Of a stretch of DNA of 64,000 bases, positions 8,809 through 16,139 are shown one piece after another. The translations under genes were made by a program, and so were the position numbers. The first letter of the stretch is position 1, and every line of letters starts with the position of its first letter. The stretch is from Bacteroidota bacterium (lineage in GTDB: Bacteria > Bacteroidota > Bacteroidia > B-17B0 > Aurantibacillaceae), in NCBI GenBank assembly GCA_017303905.1, contig JAFLBH010000002.1, forward strand, positions 248,001-312,000. Direction: 5' to 3'. The notes under the pieces were generated by a model. The model saw only the letters and a program-made list of their open reading frames with translations. It was not told where the DNA came from and did no database searches.

Positions 8809-9375
8809 TTATTTTTTAATTCGCTCTACATAAGCGCCGGTGCGGGTATCTACTTTTACCCAGTCACCTTCATTTAAAAATAAAGGAACCATAATTTCTG
8901 TACCTGAATCTATTTTAGCAGGTTTTAATGTGTTAGTAGCTGTATCACCTTTAACTCCGGGTTCAGCATAGGTGATTTGTGCCTCAACAAAAGTTGGAGC
9001 TTCCGCAAGAATAACATTCTCACCTTCTTCAAACACAACTTTCACTTCCATACCTTCTTTCAAAAATTTAGCGCCATCACCGAATAACATCATTGGCACG
9101 TGAATCTGTTCGTAGGTTTCTGTATCCATTACAACAGCAAAATCACCTTCCGGATAAATGAACTGCATCATTTTATATTCTACACGAACAATATCCACCA
9201 ACTCTCCGCTACGGAAACGGTTTTCCATTTGCTTACCTGTTTTTAGGTTACGCATTTTAGCCTGATAGAATGCGCGTAAGTTTCCGGGAGTGCGGTGCTG
9301 ATATTCCATAATCTGCATTAATTCACCATTGAATCTGATTACTGAGCCTACTCCAATATCACCGGTATCTGCCAT
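8809..9375 (-). CDS. efp: Elongation factor P, Asn at the tip-loop position
   Basis: 188 residues, the usual EF-P length, with KOW-like, OB and C-terminal domains (PGVKGDTATNTLKPA and VDTRTGAYVERI are diagnostic). EF-P relieves ribosome stalling at polyproline. The loop that enters the peptidyl-transferase centre reads HRTPGNLRAF. By alignment to E. coli PGKGQAF, the normally modified Lys34 (Arg in rhamnosylated forms) is Asn here, with two extra residues before the PG. This form is familiar from some Bacteroidota. A TATATTTG box lies 40 nt upstream. Confidence 0.96.
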   Translation of the reverse strand: MADTGDIGVGSVIRFNGELMQIMEYQHRTPGNLRAFYQAKMRNLKTGKQMENRFRSGELVDIVRVEYKMMQFIYPEGDFAVVMDTETYEQIHVPMMLFGDGAKFLKEGMEVKVVFEEGENVILAEAPTFVEAQITYAEPGVKGDTATNTLKPAKIDSGTEIMVPLFLNEGDWVKVDTRTGAYVERIKK

Positions 9376-9414
9376 TTTAATTTAGTTTTTTATGATTAAT
9401 AATTTTTCGGATTG

Positions 9415-9422
9415 CAAATATA
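9415..9422 (-). promoter_or_regulatory. -7 box (TATATTTG) upstream of efp
   Basis: Minus-strand TATATTTG lies between the accA stop (9434) and the efp start (9375), suggesting that efp has its own promoter in addition to any read-through from accA. No good -33 element at standard spacing. Confidence 0.5.
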
Positions 9423-9433
9423 TAAATTTAAGT

Positions 9434-10393
9434 TTAGTCGAGTTCGTGAACAACTCCCATAGCACCGAATTTTTCGATACGTTGATTGATGCGTTCTTCT
9501 GCGCTTATTTTACTTAAATCGTTTAAATGTTTTTTTATTTCCCGCTTAACTGTTTCAAAGGTTGCTTGAGGATCACGATGTGCACCACCAACTGGTTCTT
9601 TAATAATACCGTCGATGAGTCCGTGCTTGCTCATATCATCAGCCGTTAACTTTAAAGCTTCAGCGGCACGTTCTTTAAAGTTCCAACTGCGCCATAAAAT
9701 AGAAGAACATGATTCCGGAGAAATAACCGAATACCAGGTATTTTCCAACATCAATACTTTATCACCAATACCAATTCCTAACGCTCCACCACTTGCTCCT
9801 TCTCCAATGATAATACAAATTACAGGAACCTTTAACTGCACCATTTCTAAAAGGTTTTTAGCAATGGCTTCGCCTTGTCCGCGTTCCTCTGCTTCCAAAC
9901 CCGGATAAGCACCAGGGGTATCAATAAATGTAACGATTGGCTTATTAAATTTTTCCGCCATTTTCATTAGGCGTAAAGCTTTACGGTAACCTTCAGGATT
10001 CGCCATACCAAAGCGACGGATCTGACGCATTTTAGTATTGATACCTTTTTGCTGACCAATAAACATTACGGTTTGTCCGTCAATTTCGCCCCAACCGCCA
10101 ACCATGGCTTTATCATCGGCTACGGTGCGATCGCCATGTAATTCAATAAATGATTTATTAGATACATGCTCAATATAAGCAAGCGTGTATGGTCGCTCAG
10201 GGTGACGGCTCACCTGAACGCGTTGCCAGGGAGTTAAATTCGAATACAGTTCAATAATTTTATCTTGAATCTTTTCTTCGAGTTCAGTAACAGATTTTGA
10301 CAAATCTACTTTGCTTTTTGAAGCCACTTCCTTCAGCTTTTCCAACTCTTTGCTTAGCTCTTCAACGGGCTTTTCAAAATCAAGAAATACCAT
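9434..10393 (-). CDS. accA: Acetyl-CoA carboxylase carboxyltransferase subunit alpha
   Basis: Alpha half of the carboxyltransferase that moves CO2 from carboxybiotin to acetyl-CoA, the first step of fatty-acid synthesis; it pairs with AccD, which is not in this window. 319 residues, typical length. The crotonase-like core is clear ([32 protein letters not shown]), and the N-terminal helical part matches the family ([16 protein letters not shown]). ATG at 10393 has a TATATTTG box 24 nt upstream, directly after the terminator of the preceding gene. Confidence 0.97.
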   Translation of the reverse strand: MVFLDFEKPVEELSKELEKLKEVASKSKVDLSKSVTELEEKIQDKIIELYSNLTPWQRVQVSRHPERPYTLAYIEHVSNKSFIELHGDRTVADDKAMVGGWGEIDGQTVMFIGQQKGINTKMRQIRRFGMANPEGYRKALRLMKMAEKFNKPIVTFIDTPGAYPGLEAEERGQGEAIAKNLLEMVQLKVPVICIIIGEGASGGALGIGIGDKVLMLENTWYSVISPESCSSILWRSWNFKERAAEALKLTADDMSKHGLIDGIIKEPVGGAHRDPQATFETVKREIKKHLNDLSKISAEERINQRIEKFGAMGVVHELD

Positions 10394-10416
10394 TTTAAAA
10401 GAATATAATTAGGATG

Positions 10417-10424
10417 CAAATATA
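10417..10424 (-). promoter_or_regulatory. -7 box (TATATTTG) of accA
   Basis: Minus-strand TATATTTG directly follows the U-tract of the upstream terminator, so transcription of accA is expected to start afresh near 10410. Confidence 0.55.
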
Positions 10425-10453
10425 ACAAAAAACACAGGTTTGAAGCCTGTGTT
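10425..10453 (-). terminator. Terminator of the LuxR-type regulator gene
   Basis: Eight-pair stem (10446-10453 with 10431-10438, aacacagg/cctgtgtt) with a 7-nt loop, then six U on the minus strand. It lies 28 nt after the regulator stop. Confidence 0.82.
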
Positions 10454-10480
10454 AATGTTATTTAGTTAATTGATTTTTAA

Positions 10481-11158
10481 TTAATTAGAAAACAAAAAGT
10501 GATTAGTTTCCAACAGTTGATTTTTTACGGCATACATCACAATTCCGGCGGTATTATTTACCTCCAGTTTATTCATGATGTTTTTACGATGCGTGTTAAC
10601 TGTATGCGTACTTAAATTTAATTTATCGGCAATTTGTTTGTTAGACAAACCTTCGGCAATGTATTTAATGATTTCAATCTCGCGCTCTGTAACACTTAAT
10701 CCTTCGCAAGAGAAGGTTTTAATAAGAGACTTATTGGAAACAATTTCTTCGGCTGAAGTTAAGACAGAAGCTATTTTTCCGCAAAGGAAACGCTCATTAT
10801 TTAAGGTTGCTACAATTGCTTCAATAATTTCCTCGCGATCACATTCTTTTAATAAATGACTATTTACACCCGATTTAAGTGCGTTATTCATTTCAGCTTT
10901 CCCAAGAGGCTCGGTGATGGCAAGCACTTTTAAATTTTTAAATTTAGAAGTAAGCGCTTTCAACTGACTGAAAGAAATATTTAATGAATAATAATCAAGA
11001 ATTAATAAATCGGGTTTCAAAAACTGTATGGTTTTATTTAAATCCTCCGATTCAGAAACAACCGAAGGCAATAAATCATACCCCTTTAAGCTGCTGATTA
11101 AAAGCTCAGCGCCTACTCTTGAGAGGTAATTTTGATCTGCTATCAGTACTTTCGCCAT
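10481..11158 (-). CDS. Response regulator, REC plus LuxR-type HTH (NarL/FixJ family)
   Basis: 225 residues. The N-terminal receiver-like domain carries a candidate phospho-acceptor Asp in LLILDYYS and the conserved Lys in HLLKECDREE. The C-terminal LuxR HTH (about residues 150-215) has SVTEREIEIIKYIAEGLSNK and LSTHTVNTHRKNIMNKL. The N-terminal acidic pocket is reduced (IADQN shows one Asp where two acids are usual), so phosphorylation may be weak or absent. No histidine kinase gene is adjacent. It has its own good promoter and terminator, so it is monocistronic. Targets are unknown. Confidence 0.9.
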   Translation of the reverse strand: MAKVLIADQNYLSRVGAELLISSLKGYDLLPSVVSESEDLNKTIQFLKPDLLILDYYSLNISFSQLKALTSKFKNLKVLAITEPLGKAEMNNALKSGVNSHLLKECDREEIIEAIVATLNNERFLCGKIASVLTSAEEIVSNKSLIKTFSCEGLSVTEREIEIIKYIAEGLSNKQIADKLNLSTHTVNTHRKNIMNKLEVNNTAGIVMYAVKNQLLETNHFLFSN

Positions 11159-11183
11159 ATTCCTTATTTAGAATAATTTTAAA

Positions 11184-11214
11184 CAAAGGTAGGTATCAAA
11201 ACCGTATTTGCAAA
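11184..11214 (-). promoter_or_regulatory. Promoter of the response regulator: TTTG -33 and TACCTTTG -7
   Basis: On the minus strand TTTG (11214-11211) and TACCTTTG (11191-11184) are 19 nt apart, a full match to the Bacteroidota consensus. The start codon is 25 nt further on. The -33 element abuts the stop of the upstream rnz gene. Confidence 0.7.
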
Positions 11215-12135
11215 CTAAATTTTAATTTTTTTGCCTTCACTTGCTAACAGTAGGTTTTTGAAAAAGGGCTCTGCTTCCGCAATAAAAACGTCGGTATCAC
11301 CATACCGGGCCGAATAATGCCCTAACATTAATTGTTTCACCTTGGCAGCTGCTGCAATTTTAGCAGCCTGTTCGGCAGTTGAATGGAATGTTTCTTTAGC
11401 GCGTTCTGCTTTGTCATTTAAAAAAGTACTCTCGTGATAGAGTAAATCGACCCCACTTATGTGTTTAACCAATTCTACATCATAAATGGTATCGCTGCAA
11501 TACGCATAACTTCTTGATTCAGCCGGATCGATGGTGAGAAGTTTGTTTTTTATTTTCTTCCCTTCTTCATTTACCACATCTTCACCATTTCTTAATCGCT
11601 GAATATCTGCTACCGAAACCTTGTGTTTTTCGAGAGCAGCTTTATCAATTTTTCTTGGCAAAGGTTTTTCTTCAAACAAAAATCCGGTACAAAAAATCCG
11701 ATGTTTCATGGGGAATGAAAACACCTTTACTTTATCATCTTCAAACAATAAATTCTTTTTATCATCCTTAGTAAAATGCCAGTTTATCGGATAATTCATT
11801 CTGGTTTCAGAAACGGTGTTCAGCAAATCCATGATGCCTTTTAGTTCCTGCGGAGCATAAATTGTGATGGCTTGCTTACGGCCTAACAAGTGCATGCTGG
11901 ATAATAATCCGGGTAAACCAAAAAAATGATCGCCATGCAAATGAGAAATGAAAATATGATCTATTTTCTGAAATTTAGCTTTGTATTTCCTCAATTGAAT
12001 TTGTGTTGATTCTCCGCAATCAATTAAAAAAAACCGCTCAGCTATATTTAATAACTGAGCGGAAGGATTTCTATGAGTTGTTGGAGCAGCAGAACTACTC
12101 CCTAAAACTAAAAGTTCAAAGGCTTGACGTTGCAT
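11215..12135 (-). CDS. rnz: Ribonuclease Z (tRNA 3' endonuclease)
   Basis: Metallo-beta-lactamase fold nuclease that removes the 3' trailer of tRNA precursors. 306 residues, the short form. The zinc-binding motif FISHLHGDHFFGLPGL lies at about residues 60-75. Other ligands are in YCSDTIYD and LLYHESTF, and HYSARY is near the C-terminus. The ATG overlaps the stop of the upstream T9SS cargo gene (TAATG), so the two are translationally coupled. Confidence 0.95.
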   Translation of the reverse strand: MQRQAFELLVLGSSSAAPTTHRNPSAQLLNIAERFFLIDCGESTQIQLRKYKAKFQKIDHIFISHLHGDHFFGLPGLLSSMHLLGRKQAITIYAPQELKGIMDLLNTVSETRMNYPINWHFTKDDKKNLLFEDDKVKVFSFPMKHRIFCTGFLFEEKPLPRKIDKAALEKHKVSVADIQRLRNGEDVVNEEGKKIKNKLLTIDPAESRSYAYCSDTIYDVELVKHISGVDLLYHESTFLNDKAERAKETFHSTAEQAAKIAAAAKVKQLMLGHYSARYGDTDVFIAEAEPFFKNLLLASEGKKIKI

Positions 12136-12968
12136 TAATTTCCGGTAACAATCATGCGTTTGGTTTCAGTAAAGTTTTTGTACTTAATCGTATATAAATA
12201 CATACCGTTACTTAATTTACTTCCGTCAAATTCAACTTCATTGTTGCCTGCAACTGTATTTACATTGGTTTTATATACCTGAGAACCTAACATATTATAA
12301 ACACTTAATTCCGCTTCATTAGCTTCAGTTACAAAAAAGCGAATGGTAGTTTTTCCGTTAAACGGATTTGGTACGTTCTCTAAATTAAACTTGTTTTTAC
12401 CAATCTCGGTTAAGCCGGTAGCAGCATTAATGGTAATGATGTAATAATTAAGATAAGAGGTAGAAACGTTGGTGCCTCCTGTAACATTTGGAGTACTTGG
12501 GCAAGATGATAATGCCGGAGTGGCATAGGCATCAACTTTTAAGTATAAGGTGTATGTACCCGGTGTGGTTGGAGTACCGTAAATCGAAGCACAGTTATTA
12601 GCATTACCGGGAAATTTTAAAGATGGCGCACCGTTTACCGTTCCGTTTGCAACTATAGGAGTTGATGAGCCAAAATTTAACCCCGGAGGTAAATTATAAT
12701 TTACTGTACCCGATGGCGTGCTTAAAACAAAGCGATTAAAACAAAAAGTAATTGAAGCTGACACTGTATCCTTTGGAACTTTCACGGTGATATTTTGTAC
12801 ATAAGGAACGCCTACTGTTCCGGAAATAAAATTGGTGGCGCTATCGGGAAAGATCCCCACTTTTGGTGAAGCTATAAATGTTGGATTTAAGGAACAGGTT
12901 GGTACCTGCGCGCTCAATTGTGTTATTGCAATTAAAGCAATTGCTAAGCTTAGGTAAATTTTCTTCAT
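12135..12968 (-). CDS. Secreted protein with T9SS type A sorting domain
   Basis: 277 residues from ATG 12968 (MKKIYLSLAIALIAITQLSA, a typical signal peptide); a longer reading from 13013 runs into the upstream terminator. The middle part is an Ig/cadherin-like beta-rich region with a few cysteines and no enzyme motif. The last ~75 residues are a type A C-terminal sorting domain (VPNPFNGKTTIRFFV, LSVYNMLGSQVYK, LSNGMYLYTIKYKNF), so the protein should cross the outer membrane by T9SS. The coupling to rnz is unusual. No full TAnnTTTG box, only TATTTTTA. Confidence 0.88.
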   Translation of the reverse strand: MKKIYLSLAIALIAITQLSAQVPTCSLNPTFIASPKVGIFPDSATNFISGTVGVPYVQNITVKVPKDTVSASITFCFNRFVLSTPSGTVNYNLPPGLNFGSSTPIVANGTVNGAPSLKFPGNANNCASIYGTPTTPGTYTLYLKVDAYATPALSSCPSTPNVTGGTNVSTSYLNYYIITINAATGLTEIGKNKFNLENVPNPFNGKTTIRFFVTEANEAELSVYNMLGSQVYKTNVNTVAGNNEVEFDGSKLSNGMYLYTIKYKNFTETKRMIVTGN

Positions 12969-12994
12969 AGTGTTTAGTTTAGTTTGAATAAAAA

Positions 12995-13027
12995 TACAAA
13001 AAAGCCGTCTCAACTGAAACGGCTTTT
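12995..13027 (-). terminator. Terminator of htpG
   Basis: Nine-pair stem (13019-13027 with 13000-13008, aaaagccgt/acggctttt), 10-nt loop, followed by a U-run on the minus strand. The near-symmetric ends allow bidirectional function. Confidence 0.85.
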
Positions 13028-13093
13028 ACAATAGTTTTAAGCAATTAATTATTAATTACTGCGGCTAAATTATCACTCTGACTAACAAGGTTT

Positions 13094-14980
13094 TCAGTCA
13101 ATCAATTCAACCGAACGTTTAATAAAATTAGTTAACTGCTCGCCTTTTAAAAGTCCTTGGGATAATAGTGCCAGGTCGCTGGCCTGTTTAGCAAGTATAG
13201 ATTTTTTTGCTTCATCCGCCTCATTCTTGATTTTGGTAATAAGCGGGTGATTTGAATTGACAACCAAATTATACATCTCCGGCATATTTCCATAAAAATT
13301 CATTCCTCCTCCTAAGGCATTCATATCTTTCATACGACGCATAAATTCCGGACGGGTAATAATCATAGGTGAATCGGTTTCACTCATGTTTTCAAACACC
13401 ACCATAAATTGTTCTTTTGGCACTACGCCTTCAATAACCGGTTGTAATGATTTGATTTCGTCTTCACTTAATTTACTCGGGATGTTTTCTTCTTTCTTAA
13501 TTAATTTATCAATTGTGTCTGAATCCACACGAACAAATGAAGTGTCTTTCAGTTTACTTTCTAATTGATTGATGTAATGCGAGTCTATCATGGTGTCCAT
13601 TAACAACACATCGTATCCCCTCGCCTTTGCCGCGTCAATGTAAGCGTGCTGTTCGTGAACGTTGGTTGAATATAAATACACCACACGTTTATCTTTATCG
13701 GTTTGAAGTGTCTTCACATGATTTTCATACTCTTCAAACATGAAGTACTTTCCATCCGTATTTTTAAACAAGGCAAATTTTACGGCTTTCTCATAGAACT
13801 TCTCATCGCTAAGCATACCGTATTGTACAAACACCTTTATATCATCCCATTTCTTTTCGAAGTCGGCACGGTCTTTTTTAAATAATTCCTCCAGCTTATC
13901 CGCTACTTTTTTGGTGATGTGTGATGAAATTTTCTTTACGTTACCGTCGGCTTGCAAATAACTGCGACTAACGTTTAAAGGAATATCCGGACTATCAATA
14001 ACCCCTCTTAAAAGCGTGAGGAAGTCAGGAACGATATTCTCAACGTTATCAGTTACAAAAACCTGATTGCTGTAAAGCTGAATTCGGTCTTTAGGCATTT
14101 CCAGTTTGTTGGAAAGCTTTGGGAAATATAAAATACCGGTTAAGTTGAATGGATAATCTACATTTAAATGAATATGGAATAAAGGTTCTTCGAACTGCAT
14201 CGGATACAATTCACGATAGAAACTTTTGTAGTCTTCATCTTTTAAATCGGCCGGTTTTTTAGTCCATGCCGGACTTGGATTATTGATGATGTTATCAACT
14301 TCAACTTCTTTCTCTTTATCATTACCGTCTTTATCCTTTTCACCGGTAGGTTCAAACTTTTTACGTGTACCGAATTTTATTTCAACCGGTAAAAACTTAC
14401 AATACTTCTTAAGGAGACCCTCAATTTTACTTTCTTCCAAATACTCTTCGCAATCATCGGCAATGTGTAAAACGATATTGGTACCGCGTTCAGCTTTGTT
14501 CGAAATTTCCTCAATTTGATATTCAGGACTTCCATCACATTCCCATCTTACAGCTTTGCTATTTTCTTTATGGCTTAATGAAAAAATTTCAACTTTTTTA
14601 GCGACCATAAAAGCCGAATAGAAGCCAAGTCCGAAATGACCAATTACAACATTCTTATCCACCTTGTCTTTGTATTTATTTACAAATTCTTCCGCGCCAC
14701 TAAATGCAATTTGTGTAATGTACTTCTCCACTTCATCTTTCGTCATACCAATACCCTTATCCTTGATGGTAATGGTTTTTGATGCTTTATCTACCAACAC
14801 TTCAATTTTGGTATCCCCCAACTCACCTTTAAACTCTCCTAATGAAGCGAGTGCTTTCAGTTTTTGGGTGGCGTCTACCGCGTTACTTACTAATTCACGC
14901 AAGAAAATTTCATTATCACTGTAAAGGAATTTCTTAATGATAGGAAAAATGTTTTCGGTTTGTACTTGTATTTTGCCCAT
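13094..14980 (-). CDS. htpG: Molecular chaperone HtpG (Hsp90)
   Basis: ATP-dependent dimeric Hsp90 chaperone, 628 residues from ATG 14980 (MGKIQVQTENIFP, the family N-terminus). The GHKL ATPase motifs are present: ELVSNAVDA, DKGIGMT and GHFGLGFYSAF. Middle and C-terminal domains follow, including RGVIDSPDIPLNVSRSYLQ. A start 8 codons earlier (15004) is possible but does not match the family. Confidence 0.96.
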   Translation of the reverse strand: MGKIQVQTENIFPIIKKFLYSDNEIFLRELVSNAVDATQKLKALASLGEFKGELGDTKIEVLVDKASKTITIKDKGIGMTKDEVEKYITQIAFSGAEEFVNKYKDKVDKNVVIGHFGLGFYSAFMVAKKVEIFSLSHKENSKAVRWECDGSPEYQIEEISNKAERGTNIVLHIADDCEEYLEESKIEGLLKKYCKFLPVEIKFGTRKKFEPTGEKDKDGNDKEKEVEVDNIINNPSPAWTKKPADLKDEDYKSFYRELYPMQFEEPLFHIHLNVDYPFNLTGILYFPKLSNKLEMPKDRIQLYSNQVFVTDNVENIVPDFLTLLRGVIDSPDIPLNVSRSYLQADGNVKKISSHITKKVADKLEELFKKDRADFEKKWDDIKVFVQYGMLSDEKFYEKAVKFALFKNTDGKYFMFEEYENHVKTLQTDKDKRVVYLYSTNVHEQHAYIDAAKARGYDVLLMDTMIDSHYINQLESKLKDTSFVRVDSDTIDKLIKKEENIPSKLSEDEIKSLQPVIEGVVPKEQFMVVFENMSETDSPMIITRPEFMRRMKDMNALGGGMNFYGNMPEMYNLVVNSNHPLITKIKNEADEAKKSILAKQASDLALLSQGLLKGEQLTNFIKRSVELID

Positions 14981-15020
14981 AGTAAATAGTTTTATGCTTG
15001 CCATAAAGCAAAGTGTATGC

Positions 15021-15035
15021 CAATGCTACGCATTG
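15021..15035. promoter_or_regulatory. Short palindrome upstream of htpG
   Basis: caatgc-tac-gcattg forms a perfect 6-bp palindrome in the 5' region of htpG, next to a TACACTTTG sequence that is one base longer than the TAnnTTTG spacing. It could be an operator, but it is not a CIRCE element and may be chance. Confidence 0.25.
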
Positions 15036-15063
15036 TGCCAAATTGACATTTAAAAAGTGGGAA

Positions 15064-16017
15064 TTAGAATTTAGATCTTAAACGGGTTTTGCCACGTTTT
15101 TTCTTGATAAGGTATCCTACTGTTAACTGTAGTGACATATAAGAATCTTTTTGGCGAGAATCGCCACGCATCTGAGCCTCTGCACCGGTAGTTTCATCGG
15201 CCCAATTTGTTTGTCCCGGAATAGCACCTTTACTAGGATCAGCGAAGTATGCCGCTTGTGGACCGTAGGCTGCCTGAATAGCTCCTTTATCGTAATAAAC
15301 TCCACTTACATCATCAATGTAGTCAGTAAATGTTTTACGGAAACTTGCCTCTAAACCAACGCATACTTTACGATTAAAATAAATACGATAAGCAATTCCC
15401 ATAGGAATACAAAGCGCATAATTTTTATATTGCTTTGGCCCACCAGGCAAACCTTGACCTTCAGTATGCAATGGTTTTAGCTTTACCCAGTTTCCTTTTG
15501 GATCGCGTGCTTTTGGGTTAAAATAAAATCCTCCGATACCAACAAAGGCGGTAAAATCCCAAGAGCGGTTTTTCATACGACGGCTTAATGTCCGCTTGAT
15601 ACCATAACGGTGACCAACACGATTTGCCATGTAAACAAACTCTAAGCGACCGGCTAATTCAAAAATATTAGATTTAAAATTGATGTTACGATTATTACGA
15701 AATGGCTCTGTTGTTAAACGGTCATCACCTTTAACAATTAAGTAATTAAAGGCAGCACTGACATTAAACCATTTGGCAATTTTGTAACGATATCCCAAAC
15801 TGAAGGCCGTGCGGGTTTCAACCATCTCCAAGTCAATTGGACTATAATCAGTACCTATTCGGTTCAAACCTCCTAAGTCGCCAAGAAAATTGGCTGCTCC
15901 AACACTTCCATACACTTCACGACGGTACTTTTTCCACTCATTGGGGCGCACAAAATTTTGCGAGTGAGCCCAAAATACCGTTAAAAAGAAAAATATTGCT
16001 AAGAGTCTGGTCTTCAT
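15064..16017 (-). CDS. DUF6089-type outer membrane beta-barrel protein (PorG-like)
   Basis: 317 residues with a signal peptide (MKTRLLAIFFFLTVFWAHSQ). The sequence EVYGSVGAANFLGDLGG and the succession of amphipathic strands ending in LQLTVGYLIKKK are characteristic of the DUF6089 barrel family of Bacteroidota. The T9SS component PorG belongs to this type of barrel, so a role in protein secretion is possible but not shown by the sequence. The upstream box TATATTCG is one mismatch from the -7 consensus. Monocistronic between htpG and a peptidase gene. Confidence 0.75.
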   Translation of the reverse strand: MKTRLLAIFFFLTVFWAHSQNFVRPNEWKKYRREVYGSVGAANFLGDLGGLNRIGTDYSPIDLEMVETRTAFSLGYRYKIAKWFNVSAAFNYLIVKGDDRLTTEPFRNNRNINFKSNIFELAGRLEFVYMANRVGHRYGIKRTLSRRMKNRSWDFTAFVGIGGFYFNPKARDPKGNWVKLKPLHTEGQGLPGGPKQYKNYALCIPMGIAYRIYFNRKVCVGLEASFRKTFTDYIDDVSGVYYDKGAIQAAYGPQAAYFADPSKGAIPGQTNWADETTGAEAQMRGDSRQKDSYMSLQLTVGYLIKKKRGKTRLRSKF

Positions 16018-16100
16018 TTAAGTCTTGCGAATATAGGAATAATTAAATTTTCGACAAAATTAGATTTATGAAGTATCAACAATATTGAGTGAATATCACA

Positions 16101-16139
16101 AATGTTTAATAAAACATTAATCTAAAATGGTTTTAGATT
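16101..16139 (-). terminator. Two tandem AT-rich hairpins after the M13 peptidase gene
   Basis: aatctaaaa (16119-16127) pairs perfectly with ttttagatt (16131-16139) over a 3-nt loop. Just beyond, aatgttt (16101-16107) pairs with aaacatt (16112-16118). The first stem touches the stop codon. The stems are AT-only, so a terminator or 3'-protecting role is tentative. Confidence 0.35.

Noticed and set aside
15021..15035. CIRCE element before htpG
   Set aside because: The palindrome does not match the TTAGCACTC-N9-GAGTGCTAA consensus; kept only as a weak, unnamed palindrome.
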